From positions 15,117,570 through 15,181,569 of the forward strand of contig CP092870.1 in the NCBI GenBank assembly GCA_030710605.1: DNA of 64,000 nt. The letters run 5' to 3'. The notes under the pieces were generated by a model. The model searched no databases, had not been told where the DNA came from, and saw only the letters and a list, made by a program, of their open reading frames with translations. Shown piece after piece: positions 9,985 to 20,591 of the stretch (its first letter is position 1; every line of letters begins with the position of its first letter). The DNA comes from Cordylochernes scorpioides. Taxonomy: Eukaryota > Arthropoda > Arachnida > Pseudoscorpiones > Chernetidae. A program made the position numbers and the translations under genes.

Positions 9985-10851
9985 CTAATCTCTGTACGGT
10001 TTGTGTTTTATCGGCTTCGCATTTTCTGTATCAATTCTATGTTTGGCCAAATTCGTCTTGCCCAATTTTGATGAAAATAGATCACTGTATTTCGATAAAA
10101 CTTGCCTTAATTCATTCTTTTGGCTTAATGTCAGGTCCTCGCTTATCTGAATTTCCGTCACCTTATCTTCCTCATCATTTTCTATATAATTAACCGTGGT
10201 GGGAGGACTTGCGTAGCCCAAGGTCTGATTCTTCATTATTTTTAATGTTCGAGGATAAGGATTAGTTATCCATAAATCCGCTAATTTGTTTCTTACCGTG
10301 ATCAGACATCTAGCAATTCTAAGCCCATTTGTAAGAGTTAGCCTTTCATTTGGTTCAACCACGTATTCGCCATCACCGGTCTTTACGGTTACCCTGACTA
10401 GTTTAACACAAAGTTGAGGCACTACTTCATCCTGCTGATTGATTATCTTCCTGGGTGCTTCGTTCGAGTCTTGACACTCGGTCACAATGTCATATTCCAA
10501 AATATCCTGTTTGCAATTTATTTTCGCATTTAAACGCCTGAGAAGATCTCTTCCAATTATTAATGACCTCATATTGGACTCCAGAACTACAAATCTATGA
10601 TTCAACGACTTTTCGTCAATTTTTATATCCATTGAAATGCTTCCCAATATATTAAGCCTTTTACCATCTGGGCCAATACACTTTCCATTATAGGTCTCAA
10701 TACGAACGCCAGTTTCGAGAGCAGTTCTCAAATCCACAATCGAGAGATCCGCGCCTGTGTCAACCAAGGCTTCCAATATTCCAATTCTATCAACACTCAC
10801 ATTTATTCGGCTTTTTGAATCCATCTCTGTGATCGCGCCTATTTTCGACAT
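9985..10851 (-). pseudogene. pol: Gypsy B protease and RT N-terminus
   Basis: The aspartic protease has ALVDTGADLSIVDL at about residues 29-42 and IIGRDLLRRL as its second conserved block. After a linker, the fragment YSDLFSSKLGKTNLAKHRID is the usual lead-in to Ty3/Gypsy RT. The ORF stops at 9985 because of the extra base described for the RT core. Confidence 0.82.
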
Positions 10852-11047
10852 GCCCTGGTTGACTGGAACAGGCGCGCTTTCTAGTTTAAATCCTCCAATA
10901 CCTCGAATCTGTTGTGAGTTGGAATGCTTGGTCTCTCACACACATCGGCGTATACCTCTGGGCTCAGGTTTCGGGTGTTCAGCGGTTTTTTGTCATCAGA
11001 CGGGCTGTCTAGGCTTGGGGGAACTTCCCCAACCATGCGAACATATT

Positions 11048-11989
11048 TTATTCTGCAATACTTTGCCACATGCCCCGGTCTATTACATCTAAAGCAGATA
11101 GGTCGTCCATCCTCGGTTCTACCTCTATCATTCCGAGGTTTTCTATCATAAGTGTTGCCAGAAGGAGTTCGTCTATATGTATCCTTTTGGGTGGATCGGG
11201 GAAATGTACGAGTCTCCTGTGGGGGAAAGTAAGTTTGGTTTTGTCTTGGTGCTCCATCATAGGCCTCGAATAATTTTCAGTTTTATACGATTGAAACTCC
11301 CTTGGTTGCCTGTTCCATCCAGAATGATTAGTTTCTTTTTGAGAAATCCGATTCATAAGAATTTTATTCTTCTCCTTTCGCTCCAGGTATTCCTTCTCGA
11401 ACCCATCGATTTTCTTGCATGCCTCCAGAAGTTCGTCGATGGTTTTAGGGGGGTTGAGATATAGCGCCAGCGCGTACTCCTTCTTTAGACCTCCGATTAC
11501 AAATTGTATTTTTTCCATCTCTTCCATATTGGGCTGGACTTTGCTGCATTGAAGCAATATATCCTCAGCAAATCGCATCGCGAGTTCATTCCACCCCTGC
11601 ATTCTGTTCAGTTTGAGCATCATCTCGTCCTTGTTCTCCAGCGACGCGAAGTCCTGGATGAGGCGAGTCTTGAAAATTTCCCAGGTGGCAAGATTGACCT
11701 TGTGGAATTCATACCAAGTTTTAGCAGGTCCGACTAGGTTCATGGCGGCGTAGCGGGTGATGATGTAATCCGCCCAGCGGTAAAGAAACCCAACTTCTTC
11801 CAGAGAAATGATCCATTGGCGTGGGTCTTCATCTCCAGCATACTTCCTGATGTTCAAGCTTGGATTAAAGGGTATAGGGTCAAAACCGGCATCTCCACCA
11901 GTTGTTACACCTGCCTCGACCGTAGGTGCTTCTAAAGGTTTCTGATCAGCGTTTGCCATTTCATAAAATAAACCAGACCGCGTTCTCAT
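11048..11989 (-). CDS. gag: Gypsy B gag, initiating inside the 5' LTR
   Basis: The first ATG (11989) lies in the U5 part of the LTR at 11903-12203, and about 29 codons are LTR-encoded before the frame crosses into the interior. The capsid part has PRQWIISLEEVGFLYRWADY and AAMNLVGPAKTWYEFHKVN, typical of Ty3/Gypsy gag. A zinc knuckle FRCNRPGHVAKYC is encoded at about 11045-11095 but in another frame, so a frameshift near 11100 truncates gag. A second in-frame Met at about residue 11 is also within the LTR. Confidence 0.78.
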   Translation of the reverse strand: MRTRSGLFYEMANADQKPLEAPTVEAGVTTGGDAGFDPIPFNPSLNIRKYAGDEDPRQWIISLEEVGFLYRWADYIITRYAAMNLVGPAKTWYEFHKVNLATWEIFKTRLIQDFASLENKDEMMLKLNRMQGWNELAMRFAEDILLQCSKVQPNMEEMEKIQFVIGGLKKEYALALYLNPPKTIDELLEACKKIDGFEKEYLERKEKNKILMNRISQKETNHSGWNRQPREFQSYKTENYSRPMMEHQDKTKLTFPHRRLVHFPDPPKRIHIDELLLATLMIENLGMIEVEPRMDDLSALDVIDRGMWQSIAE

Positions 11990-12203
11990 AAAGCAAGCAA
12001 CTATATTTATTAATAACGAAAGAGTTAAAACTGACTCTATGAGATTTAGAGTAACAACGAACTAAACTCAACAAAACAAAAGAAGCTCTCTCGACTCTTT
12101 GTATCTCGCTCTTTATAAAAAGCCTTATTTACATAAATTTCTATTACCAATTATTTTATACTAATTTACATATTTTTACACGATAACTATGCAGAGTGTG
12201 ACA
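11903..12203 (-). repeat. Gypsy B 5' LTR (301 bp)
   Basis: Nearly identical to 7131-7432; differences include CTCATTG versus CTCTTTG and a two-base change at the TATA region. On the minus strand the order is TATA box, AATAAA, then the gag ATG. The sequence just inside is ACTGGTGGAGATGCC, a candidate primer-binding site that is also gag coding sequence. Confidence 0.87.
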
Positions 12204-12228
12204 ATATTATAACTTACCAAAAAGTTTG

Positions 12229-12738
12229 CTTGATGTCAAGTTTCAAATTTTCTTCGCACAACGACTTTCTTTATGAATTCAGTTTACCGCTTCTAAGCTT
12301 GCTTGATGTCGAATTTCAAATTTTCTTCGAACAACGACCTTCTTTATGAATTCAGTTTACCGCTTCTAAGCTTGCTTGATGTCGAATTTCAAATTTTCTT
12401 CGAACAACGACCTTCTTTATGAATTCAGTTTACTGCTTTTAAGCTTGCTTGATGTCGAATTTCAAATTTTCTTCGAACAACGACCTTCTTTATGAATTCA
12501 GTTTACCGCTTCTAAGCTTGCTTGATGTCGAATTTCAAATTTTCTTCGAACAACGACCTTCTTTGTGAATTCAGTTTACTGCTTCTAAGCTTGCTTGATG
12601 TCGAATTTCAAATTTTCTTCGAACAACGACCTTCTTTGTGAATTCAGTTTACCGCTTCTAAGCTTGCTTGATGTCGAATTTCAAATTTTCTTCGAACAAC
12701 GACCTTCTTTATGAATTCAGTTTACCGCTGCCACCATG
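12229..12738. repeat. Seven tandem 73-bp repeats in the gypsy A leader
   Basis: Units begin GCTTGATGTC at 12229, 12301, 12374, 12447, 12520, 12593 and 12666; the first period is 72 and the rest 73. They sit between the gypsy A primer-binding site and gag, in what would be the 5' untranslated region. The unit farthest from the LTR is the most diverged. Confidence 0.92.
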
Positions 12739-12867
12739 TGTTGTTATCCAAGACGAGGCAAGATTAACTAAGCATTAGTTTATTTCCTATTATATTATAT
12801 ATGTTATATACAAGTCAAAAGAGATAACTAGCAGAGTATTATTCCTTTTGGTTTCCAGAGCTCAACA
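12739..12867 (-). repeat. Gypsy A 5' LTR (129 bp)
   Basis: Partner of 5031-5159 with about two substitutions. It is joined at 12868 not to ordinary flank but to a plus-strand fragment of the same family's integrase. Confidence 0.78.
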
Positions 12868-13134
12868 ATGGATTTATTGAAGCAATCATTAAGAACATAA
12901 AACAAAGTCTTAAGAAAGAAGAAGATTGCTACCTGACTTCAAGCATATAGAACGATGCCCCTGGAAAATGGGTATAGTCCAGCCGAACTATCAATGGGGC
13001 TATCAATGGGACGACGCCTTAGGACCTCAGTTCCCGCTATAGAGTCATCACTGATGCCAAGATACTTGGACTCCAAAGCCTTGCAAGAAAGGAGAAATGG
13101 AGGATGATCAACCAGAAGCGTCTATATGATGAAC
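12868..13134 (+). pseudogene. pol: Integrase C-terminal fragment in inverted orientation
   Basis: Read across two frames, the plus strand gives KNIKQSLKKEEDCYLT, then TMPLE, then SPAEL, RRLRTSVPAIESSLMPRYLD and MINQKRLYD. This is the segment of Ty3/Gypsy integrase after the catalytic Glu. It shares AAGAAAGAAGAAGATTGCTA and following bases with the integrase sliver of gypsy A, so both come from one family. It carries frameshifts (a lost base after CTGACT, a short duplication of CTATCAATGGG) and ends at the assembly gap. Confidence 0.7.
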
Positions 13135-13234
13135 NNNNNNNNNNNNNNNNNNNNNNNNNNNNNNNNNNNNNNNNNNNNNNNNNNNNNNNNNNNNNNNNNN
13201 NNNNNNNNNNNNNNNNNNNNNNNNNNNNNNNNNN
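13135..13234. other. Assembly gap (100 N)
   Basis: Exactly 100 unknown bases, a placeholder length. It lies between the integrase fragment and a satellite array, so the true size is unknown. Confidence 1.
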
Positions 13235-13800
13235 ATCAAATGAAACAAACTGTTCAGCTCGTCTAAATGGTCCTATCAAGGGATACGACGTATGCTCCAA
13301 GTTGAGCCCAAACGGCCGATCTGGCTAGGTTTCTCATTAAGACGAGATAGGGAGAGAACCCCAGGTGATCACCAAATAAAACAAACTGTTTAGCTTGTCC
13401 ACATGGCTCCATCCAGGAATACGACGTATGTTCCAAGTTGAGCCCAAACGGCCGATCTGGCTAGGTTTCTCGTTAAGACGAGATAGGGAGAGAAGCCCAG
13501 GTGATCATCAATTTAAAAAAAAAACTGTTTAGCTCGTCCACATGGCTCCATCCAGGAATACGACGTATGGTCCAAGTTGAGCTCAAACGGCCGACCTGGT
13601 TAACTTTCACATTGAGACGAGATAGGGAGAGAACCCCAGATGATCATCAAATAAAACAAAATGTTTAGCTCCTCCACATGGCCCCATCCAGGAGGAATAC
13701 GACGTATGGTCCAAGTTGAGCCCAAACGGCCGATCTAGCTAGGTTTCTCGTTAAGACGAGATAGTGAGAGAGAACCCCAGGTGATCACCAAATAAAAAAA
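13235..13800. repeat. Satellite array, about 136-140 bp units
   Basis: About four units, each containing AAACTGTT, GGAATACGACGTATG, CCAAACGGCCGA and GACGAGATAGGGAGAGA. The spacing between the first two units is 136 bases; later ones are slightly longer. The array abuts the gap and probably continues into it. Confidence 0.9.
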
Positions 13801-13940
13801 AAACAGACAATTAGACTTGTTGGCCTAACGAGCCGCTAATTTCCTTCCTTCCTTCCCGGTTGTTTAAACTTGTCCCGGGTGGATGGTGAGATAAACTTAC
13901 CGTCTGGGGAGATAGATCCTACCACAGCTTCCCTCTATTG

Positions 13941-14110
13941 CAGGGGTCGGCAAACTTTTGAGTCGGAATTTTCAAAGTTTTTGAAGAGCCACAGCATTTT
14001 TTTCTTGCCAACAATAAATAGCACTCGCATAAATAACATTTATGTATGGAACTATATAAACAGCTTCACATCCAAAGAGCCGCATGTGGCTCGCAGTTTA
14101 CCGACCCCTG
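13941..14110. mobile_element. hAT-type MITE (170 bp)
   Basis: Terminal inverted repeats CAGGGGTCGGCAAACT and AGTTTACCGACCCCTG are of the hAT type. An 8-base target duplication, CTCTATTG at 13933-13940 and CTCTAGTG at 14111-14118, matches at 7 of 8 bases. There is no coding capacity, so it would have depended on an hAT transposase elsewhere. Confidence 0.85.
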
Positions 14111-14118
14111 CTCTAGTG

Positions 14119-14394
14119 CCTTGTTGGGTAAGATCCTATTTATGATATAATTGGGAAAACTCTATAAAAAGAAACTCATTGTGAGGAAATATTTTGTAAT
14201 TTAAAAAAAATGGGAAAGATCCTGTTGTAAAGTCTACATTCACCGTCAAATCTTTGTTCCATCGCTGAGGAAATGGTAGAAATCTATTAGAATCAAGATT
14301 AACGTTCTCCGCACAAGTTTCTTCAATAGTTTATTAAAATTCGCAAGCTTTCAAGTTGAATAATTCTCTATAGGCTGTTGTAAAAAAATATAAT
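14119..14394. other. No recognised feature
   Basis: AT-rich spacer between the hAT MITE and the next tandem duplication; nothing identified. Confidence 0.4.
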
Positions 14395-14700
14395 TCTTGT
14401 TTTATCAAGAAATTGGGTTGGCTAAATATCAGGGAACAGGCTAAATCAATGTTTAGTTGATTTCTGTTCCACCAGATAGCGCTATGCCTTCTGAAAAGCA
14501 CATGTGCTCCTGGTCAGGATATGCCTTTTTTATTTGTAAAAAAGATAATTCTCTTGATTTATCAATAAATTGGGTTGGCCAAATATCAGGGAACAGGCTG
14601 AATCAATGTTTATTTGATTTCTGTTCCAACAGATGGTGCTATGCCTTCTGAAAAGCACATGTGCTCCTGATCAAGATATGCCTTCTTTGTTTTTAAAAAA
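14395..14700. repeat. Tandem duplication, period about 167 bp
   Basis: Two adjacent units each contain ATTGGGTTGG, AATATCAGGGAACAGGCT, TTTCTGTTCC and TATGCCTTCTGAAAAGCACA. They differ at scattered positions. The ORF across them has no recognised domain. Confidence 0.8.
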
Positions 14701-14802
14701 GAGAATCGGAGCAAAACAGATACGTTTGAATCCAATCAAATGAGAGAGCTTTTTTTAACAAAATCAACAAGCAATAGAGGGCATTTTTTTATTTCTCTAT
14801 CT

Positions 14803-15144
14803 TTCGGGACAACATGCCCTTCAACAGAAGAACTAGAAGCATGACTTCCAGCTAACTATACACTCGGGACAACATGCCCTTCAACAGAAGAATTAGAAGT
14901 ATGACTTCCAGCTAACTATACACTCGGGACAACATGCCCTTCAACAGAAGAACTAGAAGTAAGACTTCCAGATAACTATACACTCGGGACAACATGCCCT
15001 TCAACAGAAGAACTAGAAGTATGACTTCCAGCTAACTATACATTCGGGACAACATGCCCTTCAACAGGAGAATTAGAAGTATGACTTCCAGATAACCATA
15101 CACTCAGGACAACATGCCCTTCAACAGAAGAACTAGAAGTATGC
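14803..15144. repeat. 60-bp minisatellite, about 5.7 units
   Basis: Units of 60 bases start CGGGACAACATGCCCTTCAA and repeat with few changes (AGAAG/AGGAG, AGCTAAC/AGATAAC). Within a unit, GGGACAACATGCCC and GAAGTATGACTTC are each partly self-complementary. Confidence 0.93.
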
Positions 15145-15417
15145 CGTGTTGGCCCCCGATATCAAGAGAAATAAAAATAGTTAAATAAACCCAGCCTTGG
15201 ATTGCTAGTTGATTTTGTTTAATTGTGGAGGCAGGGATGAACATGTATTATGTGAAGTCTTTGCAAGAATGTTTATACATAGGGAGACTTATGGAGAAAC
15301 GTCTCTGTGGAAAAGTATTTAACTCGAAGACTTCCGAATTTTAACAAATTATTAAAGAAACTTATTGCTGAATAGATTAATATTTATATTGACATTAAAT
15401 ATTTATAAAATTCTTCT

Positions 15418-15951
15418 GAGGATTTATGAAATTTTATCTTTAGGCTTTATTGACTTTTGTCGTTTAATACAGGTGAGACCATACATACAATGGACCTATA
15501 TTCATGTCAAGTTTTATGATATTTCATCAGTTTCTTCTGTTCGTTTTACTTCTCGTTATTTCCACTCGTGTATTATGAGATATCTAAACCACATATTTAG
15601 GGTATTTTTTAGATATCACATAATAGACATAAAATCACATCTGTAGGGTATGCCCAGCAATGGCCGCAGCCTTGCAGAAAATTGACATGGACCAAGAACA
15701 GCAGCTTTACACACCCAAGATAGTGGACATTGCGACTGCTGTGGTAGAGATGCACGGGGATATCTGAGGTTCTCCATTGGACACGACAACAACATCTGCA
15801 GGATAAAAGTCTTCTTGTGATAGAGGATTTATGAAACTTTTATCTTTAGGCTTTATTGACTTTTGTCGTTTAATCCAGGTGAGACCATATACACATTGGA
15901 CCTATAAATTTATGCAAAGCTTTATGATATCAGTGATATCAGTTTCTTCTG
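15418..15951. repeat. Pair of direct repeats of about 125 bp
   Basis: 15418-15540 and 15822-15951 share AGGATTTATGAAA, CTTTATTGACTTTTGTCGTT, CAGGTGAGACCATA and CAGTTTCTTCTG, with small indels. They flank the LINE remnant at 15655-15767. Confidence 0.85.
15655..15767 (+). pseudogene. C-terminal remnant of a LINE ORF2
   Basis: One frame reads AMAAALQKIDMDQEQQLYT then PKIVDIATAVVEMHGDI and a stop. The same C-terminus (AMAAALQKLDIDPEQQLYT) is encoded on the minus strand at 41755-41895 after an RNase H domain, which identifies it as the 3' end of a Jockey-type LINE. The rest of the element is absent. Confidence 0.7.
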
Positions 15952-16871
15952 GGTGTTGAACTTTCCCTTTCCACTAAAGTATTCTGTTCACGGCTGCTTC
16001 CCAACATCTCAATCTCTCAAATAAAGTCTTTCTACCAAGAAAGAAAGCCGTGTGACAATATTCCGATTTCTCGAAGCACCAAACTCTATTCCCCATGAGA
16101 TGTTTGGGATCCACCTAGTTCTTGTAAAGCTGAAATTTTACGAGTTCACAGTTGAAGGCAACATTTCCTCTGGGAGAGAATCGTAAATTGGGATTAAAAG
16201 ATTTCTTCGATAAAGTCCATCCGTTGCTTTATGGCCGAGACCATCATCCTAATTACCGATCCATTCCTTGATTGAGTTCTTCTACACGGTCTCTTGGATC
16301 ACTGCACAAATTCTGACCATTCCCCTGTCTTTAGTATTTGCATCGATTCTTTTATTTAGGTGCATTGATTCATCCATTGATGAGCTCTACTCTTCCCCGG
16401 CAGACACCATCAAAAGTCTCAAGCAATCATTTGAACATATCATTATAGACAGCTTCATGCAGCTTGAGGAACTATACTACTATAGGACTTGATTTACATC
16501 AATGTAAATGATTAATAAGTTACTTTAGAACATAACTCATTGTAAATAGCTCAACTTGATCAACTTTCTCTCTCCACGATACTAATTATTACAGATAACT
16601 TCATTAAATCAATTTCCATTATTTCTTAACATACTGTAAATAACTACCTTGTGATTTCTTCTATCTGCTTATGTTGTTGCTTATTTGTTTAATGGATATG
16701 TTTATTCAATACTCTCTTAATTTTTTATTTTATTTTTGATAATTCTGTTACCTACTCTACTACAATATGAATTATTGTAAATAGTTTCACGCGCAATTAT
16801 CCGAATCGGATATAGCGTGTTTTATTTGCAACTGGTAAATAAATAAAATATCAACACTCCTACAGATTCCC
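15952..16871. other. No recognised gene
   Basis: AT-rich; the ORF at 16268-16492 has no domain I recognise. Nothing further supported. Confidence 0.4.
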
Positions 16872-17199
16872 TCAGCAAAAATAATGTAATATATTCAATA
16901 TCATGCTTGCGGTGTGAAGCTACGTATGTGGGAGAGACGGGGAGAACGGTGAGGATCCGAATGGCCGAACACGAAAGCTCAGTTAAAAGAAAGGATCCCC
17001 GTTCTCTTGTATACCAGCATCCCCACAACACAGGCCATTCATTCAATACTGGAGAACCCTCAACCCATTATCAGGATATAAAGAGCAAGCACCACGCCTA
17101 GTACTCGAAGCTATAATTACTAAAAAACTGAAAGGAATCAATAGATCCATAGATTTGCCCGACGTATATCGTAGTATAATTCTGGAACATCCAAATTAA
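16872..17199 (+). pseudogene. PLE C-terminal GIY-YIG relic
   Basis: Reads NNVIYSISCLRCEATYVGET, GRTVRIRMAEHESSVKRKD and a C-terminal part INRSIDLPDVYRSIILEHPN ending at the stop 17197-17199, with a frameshift near 17100. The CxxC...YVGETGR...R...EH layout is the PLE endonuclease. No RT is nearby, so it is a 5'-truncated fragment of the same general class as 2945-3540. Confidence 0.72.
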
Positions 17200-17384
17200 T
17201 CAATAATCTCCGGCTTCTTAATTTGTAATTTACTGTAATCGCATAACCTCAATAGAGAATTAGCATTAACCAATATTTTTTTTTTTGTAATATGTAAATC
17301 AGTTTTTGCATATCTGTCTTATATTTCCTGCTTCGTTGTATGTATATATATATATATATATATATAGTGTAAAAACTATATAAT
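17200..17384. other. AT-rich spacer with TA microsatellite
   Basis: A (TA)n run of about 25 bases lies at 17342-17366, next to the outer end of the PLE arms. A similar run occurs at 38112-38136 at the other outer end. Confidence 0.7.
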
Positions 17385-20300
17385 AAAAATATAACAGTGA
17401 TTCTACATTTAAAGCTTAAGGAGCAAACTGATAAGAATGATAAATCATATCAAGTAGATTTGGTTAGATTAGCAAGCTAAATCTAAATTAATTATAAAAA
17501 TAAATAGTTGTATAGTTTTATAGTTAAGTATTTTATTAAAATTATCTTCATTATTTTGATTATTTAAATTCAAATTATAAAATTTGTTAAATGTTATTAT
17601 TTAGTATAGATAGAGAGAAAAAAAAAATCCTTTACTTCTAAACATCAACTAGTTAATTATATATTTATAATTAATAACAATAAAATTTAACAACGTAACG
17701 TCTTTTGTATCGGCTTTTACACGTCATTTAGACATACTCTAATCCTATATATAGAATAATAGAAGTGAGAATATATATGATAGTTAGAAAAAAGAGAGAA
17801 AGACAGAACCATGCACTTTTAATCAAACTAATAATAAGAAAACAAAAAGTTTTGTAAAGAAGGTAGATAAGATTGTTAGTATATATATATATATTTTTAT
17901 AATTTTATATTTTATCCTTTTTTTTTTTTTTTAAATGATTTTTTAAATTTTTTTATTTTAAAATATGAATATAAATAGTTGTATTTAGTAATATATCTAT
18001 ATTATTAATTAACTTTTGTTATAAGTTTGGTTATTATGTTTTGAAACCCTAATGGTAGACCAGACATATACAAAAAAATTTAAAATTGGAGTAATTATTG
18101 AAAAAAGAGATCTGCTGAACCGGGACTTCTCAAATAGAAATTCAGCGGCGTTTCATCCCTTCTCTATTACGTCATAGATCTCTTTTCAACCGGATTTTAT
18201 GTGTAAATATAAAGTTATTTCAGTGAAACATTTATATGAACAGATATAACAAATTCCATTAACAAGTTCCAACCGTGACCTACCTTGCCCGCGGCGTCTT
18301 CAACAGTAAACATCTATTTCTGGATGACACATGTTGTGGGGGGGGGGTGGGGACAAAATTAGACCGTTTGTTTTGAAGTTTTAGAACAAAAAGATATTCA
18401 AAGAAGAGAGAAAAGTTAGTTAATGGAAGAAAACCAAACTTTATAATCTTTACAGTTAGTTATATTAAAATAACTGATTCAACACTTATTCATCTTTCAA
18501 TATTCCTTTAAAAAGGCAAATTATTAGAGTTTAATAAAGCTATTAAATGTGAAAATTCACTTTTATTTAATTTCCATTTTCCTCCCCAGAAATTGGAGAT
18601 TAAAAAAAAATGAATTCTATACAATATTACTTTAAACATCTTGTGAAAAAATCTTCAAATCAGCTATTTAATTTAAGTTTAACTAATTGTTAAAGAATAT
18701 AAATTTGTATTATTTATTATTTAGAGAAATTATAGAAAGTTGATTTAATAAATGGATATTTCCATTTATTTTTTTTTAAGTATTTAATAATAGATATACT
18801 TTGAAATATTTTACTTGTCTGATACTAAATTTGTTTTTAATAAATTCCATGTTTAAATTTTTAACATCTTCTATGAAATTTTCTATTATATTATTTATTC
18901 TATAAAATCTTAGAAACTGTCCAAAGTATATACCTTTACAACAATTTAATGATATATTAGAATTCATATTACAGTATTTTATAATATTGAAATTATAATT
19001 ACTTTTTTTATTATAAATTTTAATAGCATTGTTTGTAAGGTCTATATTTAGGTCTAAAAAGTTAACTTTTTTGTTTCTATAAATTTTTTCATTGTTCTTA
19101 AGTTTCAAGTATTTAGGATAAATTTTAGGTATTAAGTTTTTGAAATGTGGATTATTAAATATTATAATGTCATCTACATAACGGAACATTTGCCAGTTAA
19201 CATTATTTTGTAGAAAGTATTCTCTTTCGTACCAGAATAATATTAAATTTGCTAATAAAGGACTAGAAGATGTTCCCATGGGAACGCCTTCTGATTGAAT
19301 ATATATTTTATTTTTAAATTCTATATAGTTAAAATTTAAAAATGTTTCCAGTAGAGTTTTTGCTGTTTTAAGATCTAATTTAATTGTTTTATATCTGTTA
19401 TGAATAATTTTAATGTGGAAAGTTTTGTCATTGATGATTTCGTTAAATAAATTGGTTATTTTATTATTTAGATCTCTTAAATTTATTTTAGAATATAGGT
19501 CCTCAAAGTCAAATGTGTGTACTGTTTCAATGTTTGTCCAATTGTTCATTAAATAGTTAATGATTTTTTTATTTGAGTCGATAAATTTATAATTATATTT
19601 ATTAGTTAATTTATTTATAATAAATTGTAGTGTTGAAGCTAATTGTATATCAATGTTTTTTATAACTAAAACTTCAAAACAAACGGTCTAATTTTGTCCC
19701 CACCCCCCCCCCCCCCACAACATGTGTCATCCAGAAATAGATGTTTACAGTTGAAGACGCCGCGGGCAAGGTAGGTCACGGTTGGAACTTGTTAATGGAA
19801 TTTGTTATATCTGTTCATATAAATGTTTCACTGAAATAACTTTATATTTACACATAAAATCCGGTTGAAAAGAGATCTATGACGTAATAGAGAAGGGATG
19901 AAACGCCGCTGAATTTCTATTTGAGAAGTCCCGGTTCAGCAGATCTCTTTTTTCAATAATTACTCCAATTTTAAATTTTTTTGTATATGTCTGGTCTACC
20001 ATTAGGGTTTCAAAACATAATAACCAAACTTATAACAAAAGTTAATTAATAATATAGATATATTACTAAATACAACTATTTATATTCATATTTTAAAATA
20101 AAAAAATTTAAAAAATCATTTAAAAAAAAAAAAAAAAGGATAAAATATAAAATTATAAAAATATATATATATATACTAACAATCTTATCTACCTTCTTTA
20201 CAAAACTTTTTGTTTTCTTATTATTAGTTTGATTAAAAGTGCATGGTTCTGTCTTTCTCTCTTTTTTCTAACTATCATATATATTCTCACTTCTATTATT

Positions 20301-20548
20301 CTATATATAGGATTAGAGTATGTCTAAATGACGTGTAAAAGCCGATACAAAAGACGTTACGTTGTTAAATTTTATTGTTATTAATTATAAATATATAATT
20401 AACTAGTTGATGTTTAGAAGTAAAGGATTTTTTTTTTCTCTCTATCTATACTAAATAATAACATTTAACAAATTTTATAATTTGAATTTAAATAATCAAA
20501 ATAATGAAGATAATTTTAATAAAATACTTAACTATAAAACTATACAAC

Positions 20549-20591
<43 letters not shown>

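Larger units (their letters stand above)
7131..12203 (-). mobile_element. Gypsy B: Ty3/Gypsy (412/17.6-like) inserted in gypsy A
   Basis: LTRs of 302 and 301 bases (TGTTAC...GTGACA on the plus strand) flank a 4.5 kb interior on the minus strand. The flanking ATAT on each side (7127-7130 and 12204-12207) fits a 4-base target-site duplication. Order on the minus strand is gag, protease, RT, RNase H, integrase. At least four frame breaks are visible: near 11100, 9990, 9440 and 9340-9200. The copy is therefore defective, although its LTRs differ at only a few bases. Confidence 0.88.
5031..12867 (-). mobile_element. Gypsy A: chimeric Ty3/Gypsy retrotransposon carrying a zinc-finger segment
   Basis: Two 129-base LTRs (5031-5159 and 12739-12867), identical except for about two bases, bracket a minus-strand element. 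Reading 5' to 3' on that strand: LTR, a candidate primer-binding site TGGTGGCAGCGG (12725-12736), a 73-base tandem repeat leader, gag, nucleocapsid zinc knuckle, protease, then an RGG/CCHC segment where RT-RNase H-integrase should be. After that come a sliver of integrase, the pol tail, a purine tract and the second LTR. Gypsy B (7131-12203) is inserted just upstream of gag. Without gypsy B the element would be about 2.8 kb. The bases outside the LTRs (ACCTG left, ATGGA right) are not a target-site duplication, so at least one end has been rearranged. Confidence 0.75.

Noticed and set aside
12229-12738. 73-bp repeats as a CRISPR array or centromeric satellite
   Set aside because: There are no variable spacers, and they sit inside a retrotransposon leader between primer site and gag.
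14803-15144. Regular 60-bp repeats looked like a CRISPR array at first glance
   Set aside because: The whole 60-base unit is repeated, with no unique spacers; the context is eukaryotic.
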